Positions 11,326 to 25,100 of a stretch of DNA of 64,000 nt are shown piece by piece. This DNA is from Hemileia vastatrix (taxonomy: Eukaryota > Basidiomycota > Pucciniomycetes > Pucciniales > Zaghouaniaceae). The first letter of the stretch is position 1. Every line of letters begins with the position of its first letter. The notes below the pieces were generated by a model. That model was not told the origin of the DNA. It did no database searches and saw only the letters and a list, made by a program, of their open reading frames with translations. The position numbers and the translations under genes are program-made. The stretch lies in assembly GCA_030280995.1 (NCBI GenBank), contig JASXTE010000008.1:8871712-8935711 (forward strand), in the 5' to 3' direction.

Positions 11326-13276
11326 ATGTCTCTGGAGGAAAGGGAAAAACTATTAAAAAAGGTATCAATAAAAAAAACAAGAAATAACTTACAAGAAAAA
11401 ATTCACTTCCTCTCCACTCTACTGAAAACCATGACAATTATAGTCAACAATATAGTGGACCAGATAAACAATCTGGAGAAAAGAGCAGCTCAGGGTTTCA
11501 TAGGAGTCAATCAAGCTCTATTAGAAATAAAGGCTCAACCACCAACAGTGGCACCCAACAGTTCCATAGCAACACCTCCATCCCAAGAGTAGGACCAAAA
11601 AATTACTGTAAGCAAATGGAAGTGGGATTGGTACGCCCAAAACTACAACAACCCTCAACATCAGGGCTCCAGCAGTCACCTTTACAGGGGAAAGCCAAGG
11701 AGAGGCAGGGGAAATGGAATAAGACCTTGGCGAGTCATCCATCTTCTCAGGATCAATTATATAATACTAAAAATGAATTACTTATAGGTAATGAAATTCA
11801 GAGAGAGTTAATGGATATAATTGATAAGGATTTAAAAAATTATTCATTTGAAAATAACATGTTAAACTTGTCTTTAAATTATGACAATGTAAATAGTTTT
11901 ATTGACCACCAGGATAATGCCATTAATATAGAAATGGAACCAAATGAATTAAATATTGAACCTGATGATGAGTCTTCTGAATTGGACACAGAAAAAATTG
12001 AATATTTTCTTGAAGAAAATCCAATGGAATCAAAAATAATTAGTAAATTATCATTAAGAACTGAAAAATTGGAACAATTCTCTAGAGAGTCAAACAATAA
12101 TACAGAAAGTGTATTATTAAACCTCACACAATCATTGAGTACAACAGCCAATAGGTTAAAAATTATTGAGAATTTAAATAATGAACTAATCAATGAAAAC
12201 AAAAGATTAAACTCTGAGATTAAAAATTTAGAAAAAAAATTGGATCATTCTCAGAACATTATGGCTACTGTAGAGGGATGTGTAAAATTGTCTTTTTCAA
12301 ATTTGAATGATACCTTAACTCATGTACCTGTAATAAAAGATAGGTTACAAAGAGTAGAAATTGAAATTGCTAACATTTTGAAAAATACTAATAAAGTAAA
12401 AGATAATACCTCTTATGTGGAAAGAGTACAAGTTTTTATGAAACACTCAGATGATAAACCAATGATTGAACATGAACATAGTTTCATGCACTCTGAGAAT
12501 ACAAAATCAGTAAAAGATGAAATAAATGATCATATTTCTAAAGTAAGTTAATTTCTCAATATTCCTCAGGTTAGGGAAGCAAAAACTATCCAAAAGAGCT
12601 GGCCTAAGTTAGATCAGTACCCTTCTTTTGACGGGGATTCAAAATCTGATTGGCAACAATTCATTCAAAGAATTGATAACTTGAAATTTTCATAAAAAGT
12701 ACCTGATGAAGAAATTACATCAAAATTGATATCTTTATTTAAAGATGTGGCCTTATTATGGTTTGAATCTGTATTGAGTGAGGGAATTAACTACTCCTTG
12801 AATGAATGGAAGGCACTAATTGAAAGGCAATTTGGTGGCCCAAAATTTAGAATCACTCAACAAAGATTGTATGAGAAAGCCAGATATAATCCAAATGCTG
12901 GAGATAAACCCATGGTATTTTTAATGAATTTAATAAAAATCATGAAATCCATGGATCCAAAAATGGATTATAATGAATGGAAAGAGAAAATAATATATAA
13001 ATTGCCTATATCAGTCATAGAATTATTGTAGCTAGAACTGAAACCATCAGAGATACTTCTGGGTTTATTAATATATGCAATGAAATATTATTGAATCACA
13101 TATATGAAACCAGGTATAATAATTACAAGCAAAGTGTTGAGGTAGTAAAACCTACTACAAATAGGTTACCAGTGGAGAAGAAAAAACCTTAAGCTCCACT
13201 TGTCCCTAAAAGACAAGAAAATAACACTTGCTAAAAATTTAATAAACCTTGGGATAAAGGCCATACTTGTAAGAAA
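11326..13276 (+). pseudogene. El-1 gag (nucleocapsid/capsid), broken
   Basis: Three open stretches (11326-11592, 11616-12551, 12726-13031) together give a gag-like protein: a Lys-rich, Gln-rich N-terminus (SLEEREKLLKK), a long acidic coiled-coil segment, then a capsid-like domain with DWQQFIQRIDNLKFS, LWFESVL, IERQFGGP and DKPMVFLMNL. A degenerate zinc-knuckle (WDKGHTCKK) follows near 13245. The frames change and single stops occur (for example after NLKFS). The corresponding El-2 segments match throughout, so the assignment does not rest on one copy. The true N-terminus is lost in the LTR-gag deletion; the ATG at 11326 matches an internal Met in El-2. Confidence 0.75.
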
Positions 13277-16200
13277 AGAATAAATGTTATTGAAAACTCA
13301 CAAGATTCTGAACAAAGTAATCAAAAAGATGAAAAGGGGGAATCTAGTGAGGATTGCAAAAGTAAAATTTCTTACAGTGATAATGAAAATGTGATTTATG
13401 TATTAGAAGAGGATATTATGTTCCTGAATGATGCAATACCTCATACAGATACATCTTTAACTTCCATTGAAGAAGCTGAAATTATCAAAAATGTATCTCA
13501 TGATACTTACAAAATAACACCTATTAGAGCGCCTGTTATTATATGTGGAAAAGAAATGAATTCTATTCTTGACACTGGGGCTGCAGGTAGTGTAGTTTCT
13601 ATTAATACTTTAATGAAACTAGATAGTAAGTATAAGGAAAAACTAGAACCTTTACAGACAAAGAACTGGAGGGGTTTTGGTTCAGTATTAAATCCAATTG
13701 GCAAATACAAAACTGCTGTATTCTTCAAATATCATAATGGATATGTAAGAGCAGTGTGTGAATTTGTGGTAATGGATAATAATAATTGTAGTGATTGGTT
13801 TATTATTGGCAATGACGTATTGACCAAACTTGGCATCAAAATAGATCCTTCAAATTGTTGCCTCACTATAGGTGTAAATGGGAAAAGAAAATTCAAGATT
13901 TGCTCTTAAAATTCAGTTTAATCCATTGCTTCTAAAAAAGAACAACTACAAGGTGGAAGAACCACCTCTGAAGTGGTAGAATTGGAAAATGAAATCCAAA
14001 AAGCCCCTTTCAGTCCTCAACTCTCAAAAATTGAAGAAAAAATATTTTGAGATTGATAAAATCTTATCCTATGGCATTTTCTCATGTTTCAAATGAACTA
14101 GGATTGGTAAAAGACCATGAGATGAAAATCTCTTTAAGTTGTGATCTGGATAATATTCCTGGCAGCTTGAAAAAGAAACCTTACCCAGCTTCTCCTGCAA
14201 AAAGGAAAGACATTGAAGACAACATTAAAATGTTGTTAGAAATGGGTATTGTTGAAAAAGTAAACACAACACCTAAGTATTGTGTTATTTCACCAGTTTT
14301 AATCTCTTATGAAAAAAATAAGGCAAGATTATGTGGTGATTACAGAGCTCTGAATACATTCACTGTGAATGATATTTACCCTCTACTAAGGATAGCTTCT
14401 ATCCATGCTACCTTACAAGCAGCAAAATATATTTCCTGTCTGGACAGAAACAAAAGTTACCACCAGATTCCTGTGGAAAATAATTCTCAGAATTTCTTAC
14501 TCATAACCACACACATGGGGATATATAAATATGTGAGAACGCCTTTTGGCCCAAAAAATGCACCTTGGGTCTTCTGAAAATTGATGGATAGTATTTTTAT
14601 TCAGGAAATGATTGAAGGATGGCTTTTAGTTTATATTGATGACATCATAGTGTTCTCAAAAACATATGATGAACATTTAAATCACCTGAAAAGAGTATTT
14701 CAAAAGATGGATGAAATTAATATGACAATTGCATTGAAAAAATGTAAGTTTGGGTTACAATCCTTGAAAGTACTTGGACATGTTGTATCTGGATTACAAA
14801 TTTGGGTTGACCAGAACAAAGTGGCAGCAATCAAAAACATTAGTATACCTAAGAATGTGAAATATGCTCAAAGTTTTGTACATATGTGTGGATATTATAG
14901 GCAGTATATAAAAAACTACCAATTAATTGCAGCGCCTTTAATAACATTAATCAGGAAAAATGAAGCTTTCATTTGGAATAATGAAAGACAAAACGCCTTT
15001 GATAAATTGAAGGAGTGTTTAATTTCAGCTCCAATATTGGGACTGCCAGATTTTAACCTACCTTTATCTTGTACACTGATGCAAGCTTCATAGGCTTAGG
15101 TGCTGCCTTACAGCAAAAACAGATAATAAATGGAAAATTATCTTAAGAAGTTATCTGTTATATATCCAGAACCTTAAGAAAGACAGAATTAAGGTATGGT
15201 GGCACCCAACTGGAATGTTTAGCCGTTGTGTGGGCCTTGGAGAAACTTCATTACTATCTGGAAGACCAGAAGTTTGAATTAATAACAGATTGCAGTGCAT
15301 TAAAATCATTACTAAAAATGAAAACACCTAATAGGCACATTTTAAGATGGCAACTAGCTGTACAAGAGTACAGAGAAAGAATGAAAATCACTCAAATAGC
15401 AGGAACATTGCATTCTAATGTGGATTTATTATCCAGAAGTCCTTTGCCAAATGATGCTAAAACCCCACCTTATGTACCTGAAAATGAGGTTATACATATA
15501 TTTGCAATTTATATAGTGGATTTAGAGGAAGATTTTATGCAAAATATATTGGAAAATTATTCATCTGATAAAGATTTGGCTAAATTATCTACCATTTTAA
15601 ATGATCCAACTAATGCCTCCATGAGTGCATTAATTAAAACCTTGCCTCCAAAGTATAGAAATGCGTTGGAAAAAGGTAAACTTTCAATTGAAGATGGATA
15701 TATATATTACAGGAAAAAGCTAAGTAATGTAATAGTAATACCACCTTCTATGAAAGAGTTAATGTTGAGTACTTGTCATGATGACATCTTAGCTGGTCAT
15801 TTTGATTTTAACAAAACATTAACCAGAGTTAAAAATACAGCCTGGTGGATAAACATGAAAGAAGATGCACAAAAATACATTGAAACATGTGATTATTGTC
15901 AGAAATCTAAAAGATTAACTGGGAAGAGAGCTGGGCTGTTACAACAAATAGAGCAGCCAAAAGCTCCATGGGAAATTATAAACATGGATTTTTTCACTGG
16001 CTTGCCATTAGCAGGAAAAGAAAGTTTCAACTCTTTCTGGGTAATTGTAGATAGATTAAAAAAATATGTAAATTTATCCCTACCCATAAAGAGGTATCTG
16101 CAAAAGACTTGGCATTACTATGGTGGACTCAAATGATGAATACTTCTGGGTTCCCTAAAGCCATAATCTCTAAAATAGACCCTAAATTTACTTCAGAGTT

Positions 16201-17065
16201 CTGGACATCTTTGATGGAATTATCAGGTTGTCAATTGAAATTGTCTACAGCACACCATCCTCAAACTGATGGGCTGGCTGAGAGAATGATACAAACTCTA
16301 GAAAATATGATCAGAAGATATTGTGCCTTTGGATTGGAATACAAAGACAATGAGAAATTTACACATGGCTGGGTAAAATTAATTCCTGGCCTTGAATTTG
16401 CTTATAATAACACAACTCATTCTGTAACAGAGAAAAACCCATTTGAACTCTGGCTGGGATATTTACCAAACACCCCAGTAAATCATTTAAATAAAGTAAC
16501 AAGGTTGAATATACACCCTGGTACTAAATCCTTTATTCATATGCAACAAATTTTTAGAAAGCATGCAGAGGAATGCATCCAAAAAGCATTTGAATATGAA
16601 AAGAAAAGGTGGGATAAATCTCATAAGGAATTTGAATTCAAAAAAGGAGATGAAGTCCTAATTTCAACACTACATTTTAACTTACAAGGTAATGTTAAAT
16701 TGAAGGTTCCCTTTGTAGGACCTTTTGTAGTAAGAGAAATGGTTTGTAATAATGCTGTGGAAGTCATATTATATGCTCCATATGATAGGAAACATCCAGT
16801 TTTCCCTATCTCATTATTAAAACCTTACTATGCAAATGTTCCTGACTTATTTCCAAAAAGAAGAGGAAGGCCTAAAAAGCAACCTGAAGAAATTGTGGAA
16901 AATGAAGAGATGGAAAAAATACTCAAGAAAAGAATTCTTACTAAAGAGAAAGGAACTGAGTATTTATTAAGATTTAAGGGGAAATCAAATGAATTTGATA
17001 AATGGATACCTGAAAAAGAAATTTCAAATCTATCCTCCCTTCCTATAAAATTTAAACAGAAATAA
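13277..17065 (+). pseudogene. El-1 pol polyprotein (PR-RT-RH-IN-chromodomain), broken
   Basis: Aspartic protease motif DTGAAGS lies near 13570. Reverse transcriptase (14047-15070) has RLCGDYRALN, FGPKNAP and the catalytic YIDD at about 14632; a TGA at 14575-14577 cuts it. RNase H begins YTDASFIGLGAAL (15072) in another frame, with a TAA at 15144. Integrase shows the HHCC zinc finger (CHDDILAGH ... CDYCQ, about 15775-15900) and the D, D, E residues in NMDFFTGL, KIDPKF and HPQTDGLAERMIQTLE, with a frameshift near 16060. The C-terminus (EYLLRFKGK..EFDKWIPEKEI) looks like a chromodomain, which targets integration to chromatin in chromoviruses. There are at least three frameshifts, so no polyprotein is made. 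Confidence 0.88.
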
Positions 17066-17234
17066 TTACTGTTAAACCAGATGAGGGGTTAAAAAACCAG
17101 TTCTCATAATATTTTGTTATGTTTTATTTCTTTAAAGAATTAATCTTTAATGCTACAGAATTTTCTGAATACCTGAAAAATAATATAAAATAAAAAAACT
17201 GTATAACTTATCATTTTTTTTATTGTTTTCTTTT

Positions 17235-17246
17235 TGGGTGGGGGAG
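17235..17246 (+). other. Polypurine tract of El-1
   Basis: GGGTGGGGGAG lies directly before the 3' LTR start (17247), the expected position of the plus-strand primer. El-2 has the related GTGTGAGGGAG before 26028. Confidence 0.7.
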
Positions 17247-18365
17247 TGTCAGCCTGGATATTCCCAAGACTGAGTAAAAAATACTTATAAGTTATGTTAA
17301 ACACATGGACTATACATGGGAGCAATAAATTAGAGTACACAAATAGTATACATAAGTAAAATTATGATAATATACAAAATATGCCATTATAACACCTTAT
17401 ATACATGCATATATCCACCATTTATAAGTCTTATGTACTTAATATTACTCTGGAATATGTTAGGGTAATCTTAGGAACCTTAAATATAAGGCTACATAAT
17501 TTTTAAGTACACTTAAAGCTGTTATTTTCATTGTTTTATGTAAAAAACAAGAAATGCGCTTTAAATCACTAAAAAGTTGATTATATGCGCTATAAATTTA
17601 ATAATATTAAAAATGCACTTTGACAGATTAATTTGTCTTAATTATGACTTTTGGTTTGGCTACTCAAATGCATAAAAATAACACTTTTCAAATTTGGTGT
17701 TTTTATGCCAGAAATGGCTTCTGTGTACTGGCCACATACTGCCTGAATTTTTCCTGTCTGAATAGCTTCATTTTTAGAAAATTTAGCTTTTTCACACTAT
17801 AATTGCGCCAAATTCTACACCCACTGTTGGGAAACACACTAAAATAGGCGACAGGCGCTTATTTAGAGTCCTAGCTTAATTATAAATGCATTGACCCTCT
17901 TTATATGCACTAATTTCATTAATAACCTCATTCTTGGCACTTTAATTCAATAATACACTTAAATTTTCCTAAATTAGTCAAGGATTTATCCATGCAAGCG
18001 CCTTCCAAAGACTGCATGTAGTTACCCCACATCTCATGCCCTTTTTTTGGGTTTTATGGTGGTTTCTCAGTCAATTTTGGTTATTTTTGAATGGGGATTT
18101 CACGTAGTATATTGTCATGAATAGCCTCAACATTTCTAAAGTTAATCCCACCTACTATGTAGTATTTATTGGTCTTAATTTTCCCTTTTTGGCCTTTTAT
18201 ATTAATGTATAATTTGCACATACTCTCTTTTTTGCTTATTCTTTATTTTTGATGGATTATCCCTATTACTACAGGATTTTGGCAGGTGATATCATTCTAA
18301 TTATGTTACTAGTCACTCTTTTTGGTTCTGAACATGTCTCTTGGCTAGAATGAGGTGTCATTAAC
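17247..18365 (+). repeat. 3' LTR of El-1, first part
   Basis: Starts TGTCAGCCTGGATATTCCC and follows the 5' LTR closely until GTCATTAAC, where El-2 begins. The remainder resumes at 27195. Confidence 0.9.
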
Positions 18366-19539
18366 TGTCAGCCTAGGTATCTCCAGGACTGAGTAATTCT
18401 TATGTTTAAAATAAGATAACCTTAAATACATTAAGCCTATATCTTAAAAATAAGGTTAAAACACTTATATATATGTTTATAATACATATATATATAATTA
18501 TTACACTATTTTATAACTTATAGTAGTTTAAATAGCTTATCCATAGCCTAATAATACTTATTAAGGTTTTAATAAATTCATAATATATTTATCTTAAGTG
18601 ATATTAAGTAATTATTGACATATATAAGCTTATATGTATACATAAATCTCATATGCAGTGAAATATGCAGTATATTATGTATATTTAGGTCTATAAGTGG
18701 GTTTTAGCCTCTTAATAGTCTATAACCTTTTTTTCTGCTTATTTTAGGTCATATGGACATATTCAGTGGATTCACAATGCCTACAGAAGCATATACATCT
18801 ATTTCAGGCGCATGTACTCAGTTTGGACAACTTAATCTGTTTCCTTGGATGAATATTCACGGATTTATGGGTCGGGAGGTCATTTCTGGTTTAATATGGA
18901 TGCTTGGGGATGTTATTGGGGGCTTGGACATTTAATTTGTTTCCTTTATATGCTTTGGGTTTCATTTTATTCATTTTGGATTAGTTATTTTACCTGCTTC
19001 TTTATGGTATCCACTTTTATCTGGATTTTCTATTTATGGTATGGGTCTGTGTTATCATTAATTGTGATGGAGGGTCCTTAATGGAGGTCTGGGTGTTGAA
19101 TCTTCTTGAAGTGGATTCCATGGGGAGGTGATGGGCCTTCACAGTGCTGTAATTGCCAGGGATAGCAGTGACATCATCTGGATTGAAGGTCTGTGCACTC
19201 CAATAGATTTTCATATAAGTAAGGGAGGATTTTGATGGTTATTAGACATCACTTACTTAGTAAAATTTAATTAAATATTTAAACACAATTATTATCATTT
19301 AGAAATATATTATAAAGCCTTCATAAATTTATATTATCTATATATAAGCTATAGCTATATTCTATTTATCTATTTTCCACCACTTGCACGCATTTACATC
19401 CAAGTATTGTGAGTTTTATTTGAGTATAACTATTTTATTAGTCTTCCCCTGAGGTTTAATCACTAAATCACTTATAAATAAGTAGTAGGACCATTAATAA
19501 ATACTATTAAATCATACTCATATACTAGATACACTGACA
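18366..19539 (+). repeat. 5' LTR of El-2
   Basis: 1174 bases. Over the first ~240 bases I count about 14 differences from the 3' LTR, roughly 6 percent, so the insertion is not recent. The ORF-like stretches inside (18753-19081) are LTR sequence, also present in the 3' LTR with stops. Confidence 0.92.
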
Positions 19540-20048
19540 ATTGGGGGTCTTTCCTTGATTATTATAGATTATTTAGTATAAGCCTTGGGATGTGATTTTT
19601 ACTTTAGTATAGCTCAAATAAACTAAATATTTGGGTTTGCTGCACATTAGTGGGTCATCATAACTCAGTGATTGTGGAAAAGAACCATTATAATAATTGT
19701 ACTAATTTTTTATAATAAAAATTAGGTATTTACAGTAGTAACTGTACCCAATATAAACGCAATTTCACTTGGTATTTGGTCACCAATATAACACCCAATT
19801 AAATTGGAATTTTGTTAAAGCTTGGTAAGCTATTTATTCACCCTTATAAAGGTCTATTTAATCTTATTATTCTATTTTTAACAGATTTTTTTGATATTTT
19901 CTTATATTTTATTTAAATAAATAAAGATATAAATTCAGGGTAAGCTCCAGAGCTTTTATTAGTAATTGTATTGCTAATAATTCTTGTCTACTAATTACCA
20001 TATAGTTTTTCTCTTTTGTAGACGTAAAACATTGTTATTCTTATCAAT
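19540..20048 (+). other. El-2 leader with primer-binding site region
   Basis: The sequence right after the LTR (AATTGGGGGTCTTTCC) is where a tRNA primer should pair. I cannot assign the tRNA by eye. The rest is AT-rich untranslated leader. Confidence 0.5.
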
Positions 20049-22128
20049 ATGAGTGCTCCCCAGGATACTGTAAGTGAAAAGCCTGCTTATAATACTAGGT
20101 CTAAAGCTAAGAAAAACATTACTCCAGGACATAACCATGGAGGGTCAATCATAGCCCCAGCCAGAGCAAATGAGTATAGAGGAAAAAGACACCCTCTTAA
20201 AAAAGATTACAATAAAAAAGACATCTCCTCCTCTTCAGGACCAACTTTCCAATCTTGAAAAACAGGTCCTGAAGCTGGAGGAATCAAAGCCTCTCATGCT
20301 GAAGGAAGTAGAGCAATTGCAGAACAATTGCAAGGTAGGATTCCAACAGATGAATCAAACCTTGGCAGAGCTAAAGGGAGGCCAGCCAAGTCAGCAAACC
20401 CCTACCCCAGGAGTGTCACATCACTCCCAGGAGAAAATCCTGGTAGAAAAATGGAAGTGGAATTGGTTCCATCAACAATGGTCCAGTCACAGCTGCAACA
20501 GGGATCCTCCTCCTCATCAGACTTTCTCAGTTCACCCCTACAAAGGAAAAAAAAGCGCCAAAAATCAGGACTGGAACAAATCCCGTGGTAAGTAGATTAA
20601 CCTCTCAGATTAAACACAATACTGAGGATTACAATATAGGTAATATTGTTGATTTCAAATCTGTACAGAGAATTGAGGAGGACTTAAAAAAATTAGTTTT
20701 TGATGTAGATACACCTGACTTGTCTTTTGTCAATAACAACAGTACTATTTATAAGAATAATACAGTTAATCTTCAGTTGCCACCACTTACTAGTGAGATT
20801 AGAAGTTCACAAAATAGTGAGAGAATTGAAAAGGAAGACATGGAGTATTTTATCAATAATCCAATTGTCCATAGAATTGTTTCAGCATTGTGGAATAGAA
20901 TGACTGATTGTGAGGAATAGACAGTTAAGCTCACAAGTGATAAAATTTCATCCTTAACATTGAACATTTCTCAACTAGCAACACCAAGTAGAGAATTATA
21001 GAATGAACACCTGTCTCTAACTCTTAAATATGATTCATTGAGTAATAAATTTAGTGAATTTTCAAACAAATTTTGTGAGTTAGAAAAGCTGTATGGAGCA
21101 GACTTGTTGAAAACTGAATAAAGAACTAAGTTATCTTTTGTGCAGACAAATCAAAAAGTCTCTGAGCTGCCACAAATATTGACTAAAATTGAGATTGAAA
21201 CTGCCAATCTACTAATGAACCAGGATAATCATAAGTATACTCAGTTTAATAATAATCCTTTAATTGGCAAAAGTGAATCTCATTCCTTCCCTATACCACC
21301 ACAACTAAAACCATCTGGTGGTAGTGTCAAATCTGAAAATGTAAGTCACAAATCAGTACAGGAGGAAATACAAGACTTTTTATCAAGAATAAATGAGTTA
21401 TTGAATTTACCTAAGATTAGTGAAATAAAAACCAATCAGAAGAACTGGTCTAAGATAGATCAGTACCCAACTTGTTATGGGGAATCCAGCTCTTATTGGA
21501 AACATTTTATACAAAGAATTGACAACTTGAAATTCTCATATAAGTTACCAGATGAAGAAATAACATAAAAATTGATCTCTTTATTTAAGGATGTTGCTTT
21601 ATTATGGTTTGAAGCTGTTTTAAATGAGGGTAAAGATTACTCTTGGGCTGAATGTAAATAACTAATTGAAAAACAATTTGGAGGTTCTCGATTCAGGCTC
21701 ACTCAGCAGAGACTTTATCTAAAACTAGGTATAATCCGTTGAATGGTGACAAATCTATGGTATTTTTAATGAATTTAAATAAAATATTCAAAGCCATTGA
21801 GCCTAACATGGACTTTAACTTATGGAAAGATAAGATAATATATAAACTACCTATATCTGTCAGAGACATAGTTGTAGCTAGAACAATTAATGTTACTGAA
21901 TATTCTGACTTTATTAATATTTGTAATGAAATATTGTTAAACCATAAGTATGAAGCAGGGTATTACACTTATAAACAAATTATTGAACCAGTTAAAAATC
22001 AGAATTCAAAAAAACTTTAGGAGAAGCAGAAAAAACCTACTGCACCTTCAGTACCTAAAAAGTATGAAACTAATACTTTCATAAGTGTAACAAAACTTGG
22101 GTGAAAGGTCACAAATGTGAGAAGAATA
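20049..22128 (+). pseudogene. El-2 gag, broken
   Basis: The ATG at 20049 opens MSAPQDTVSEKPAYNTRSKAK, a basic N-terminus. A frameshift near 20165 moves to the frame of EEKDTLLKKITIKKT, followed by a coiled coil (DQLSNLEKQVLKLEES). Further frames carry an acidic middle (20585-20920), more coiled coil (21140-21400) and the capsid-like segment (YWKHFIQRIDNLKFS, DKSMVFLMNLNKI). A zinc knuckle, HKCNKTWVKGHKCEK, lies at about 22090-22130 in the pol frame, which suggests that gag and pol were one continuous frame or separated by a single frameshift. Several stops; not translatable as it stands. Confidence 0.75.
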
Positions 22129-25100
22129 TAAATATTGTTGAAAATCAACATGAATCTGAAATTGAAACAGAGAAAAGTAAACATTCAAGTGATTATGACA
22201 GTAATATCTCATATAGTGATGAAAATGAAGTCTGTATGTTGGAAGATAATTTGTCCACCTTTAAAAATCCAATATTAAATATGGACTCAAATGAATCTTT
22301 AATGAATTTTGAGGATGCTGAAATCATTAAAGATATACAAGCTGATATTATAAGAATGACACCTATCACAGTTCCAGCTATCATTTCTGGTGAAAACGTT
22401 AATATAGTATTGGACACAGGAGCTGCTGGTTCTGTTGTTTCTACTAATACATTACAAAAAATTGATAGTGAATATAAGTCTAAGATTGAACCCCTTCAAA
22501 GTAAAAATTTGACAGGTTTTGGATCAGTACTACACCCCATTGGTAGATACAAAGCTGCTGTTATCTTTAAACATCAACATGGTTATGTAAGAGTAATTTG
22601 TGACTTTGTAGTAATGGATAATACTAACTGTAGTAACTGTTTTATCATTGGAAATTATATTCTGACTAAGTTTGGTGTGAAATTAGACCCTGCTAATAAC
22701 AATTTTACAATTGTCATGAATGTTAAAATGAAATTTAAAATAAATTCTTTTAACACAGTCTTACACATTGAGTCAGTAACAAATATTCCCTGCAAAGGAA
22801 GAGAATCCAATGAGATGGAACTTCTGGAAACAGAAATTTCTAAAGAATCATTTGGCACTCAGATAAGTGAAGCTGAGAAAAATAATATTTTGGACTTAAT
22901 TAAAGCATTTCCAATGGCTTTTGCACATGGTAAAAATGAACTTGGCCTTGTAAAAGATCATGAGATGAAAATTAGTTTAACCTGTGATATGGATAATATT
23001 CCTGCTAGTCTTAAAAAGAAACCATACCCTGCTTCACCAATGAAGAGGAAAGACATAGAAGACAATATTAAGATGTTATTAAATATGAACATTCTTGAGA
23101 AGGTTGAAACTACTCCAAAATATTGTGTAATATCACCAGTGCTAATTTCTTATGAACAAGATAAAGAAAGACTGTGCGGTGATTATAGATCATTAAATAC
23201 ATTTACAGTAGATGATATTCATCCCTTTCCAAGGATTGCCTCTATACATTCTACCCTTAAAGGTGCTAAGTATATAAGCTTCTTAGATGGAAATAAAGGG
23301 TACCATCAAATTCCTTTTGAAAAGAATTCACAAAACTTTTTGTTGATAACGACAAAGATGGGAATTTATAAATATGTCAGAATGCCATTTGGACCAAAAA
23401 ATGCTCCATCAGTATTTCAGAAGTTAATGGATATAACATTACATAATGAAATGATTGAGGGATGGATAATGGTATACATTGATGACATCATAGTGTTCTC
23501 TAAGACATATGATGAGCATTTAATCCATTTAAAGAAGGTATTTCAGAAAATGGATGAAATAAAAATGAACCTTGCATTGAAAAAATGTAAATTTGGGTTT
23601 GAGTCTTTAAAAGTGCTTGGTCATATTGTATCTGGCTTACAAATATGTGTAGACCAAAATAAAGTGGCTGCAATAAAGAATATTGGCATTCCTCAAAATG
23701 TAAAGAATGTACAATCTTTTCTTGGTATGTGTGGTTATTATAGACAATATATAAAAAACTACCAATTAATTGCTGCACCATTGACCACACTGATAAAGAA
23801 ATCAGAAGCTTTCATTTGGAATAATGAAAGACAACAGGCTTTTGATTAGTTGAAAGAATGTCTGATGACAGCTCCTTTCTTGGGATTACCAGATTTCAAA
23901 TTTCCTTTTGTATTATATACAGATGAAAGTTTTATTGGTCTGGGTGCTGCTTTGCATCAAAAACAACTTATTGAAGGATAAATGTCAGAATTAGTAATTT
24001 GCTATATTTCACGTACTCTAAGAAGTAATGAATTGAAATATGGTACTACTCAACTTGAATGTTTGGCATTAGTGTGGGCTCTAGAGAAGCTACATTATTA
24101 CCTTGAAGACCAAAATTTTGAGCTAATAACTTACTGTAGTGCAGTTAAGTCACTCTTAAACATGAAAACTCCTAATAGACACATGTTTAGATAGCAATTA
24201 GCTGTACAAGAATACAGAGGACAGATGACTATTACACATAGAGCAGGAACCTTGCACTCTAATGTAGATCTGTTATCTAGAGTACCTCTGCCTAATAATG
24301 ATGATAATCCTGCTTATGTTCCTGAGTCAGAGATTATTAACATTTATGGCATTTATATTGTAGATCTTGAGGATGAATTTATGCAATCAATTCTTGACAT
24401 GTATGCTTCAGATCCTGACTTGAGTAAACTCACTACAATATTAAATGATCCATCTAATGCTTCAATGAATGTTTTAATAAAAACATTACCAAATACGTAT
24501 AAAGAGGCATTAGGAAAAGGAAAACTTTCCATTGAGGATGGTTTTATATATTACAGGAAAAAATTAAGTAATGTAATTGTAATTTCCCCTTCAATGAAGG
24601 AGTTAATGTTAAGTATATGTCATGATGATATCTTAGCAGGTCATTTTGACAACCATAAAACATTAACCAGAGTAAAAAACACAGCTTGGTGGATAAACAT
24701 GTCTGAGGATGTTCAAAAATATGTTGAAAAGTGTGATTCTTGTCAAAAATCTAAAATATTAACAGGAAAAAGAGATGGTTTATTACAACAAATTGAGCAA
24801 ACAAAAGCTCCATGGTAAATGATTAAAATGGACTCTATAACAGGTTAGCCAATAGCAGGGAATAAGAGTTATAACTCCTGCTGGGTAATTGTAGATAGAT
24901 TTACAAAAATGTGTAAATTTATTCCTACCCACAAAGAGGTTTCTTCAAAGGACTTAGCTTTCTTATGGTGGACACAAATGTTAAATATAGAAGGTTTTGC
25001 TAAATTAATAGTCTCAGACAGAGATCCTAAATTTGCTTCTGAGTTCTGGACATCACTTATGGATGTTTCAGGGTGTCAATTAAAATTTTCTACAGCACAC

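Noticed and set aside
18753..19214. ORFs inside the El-2 5' LTR
   Set aside because: The same sequence in the 3' LTR and in the inverted copy at 62.4-63.2 kb has stops and indels; it is LTR, not a gene.
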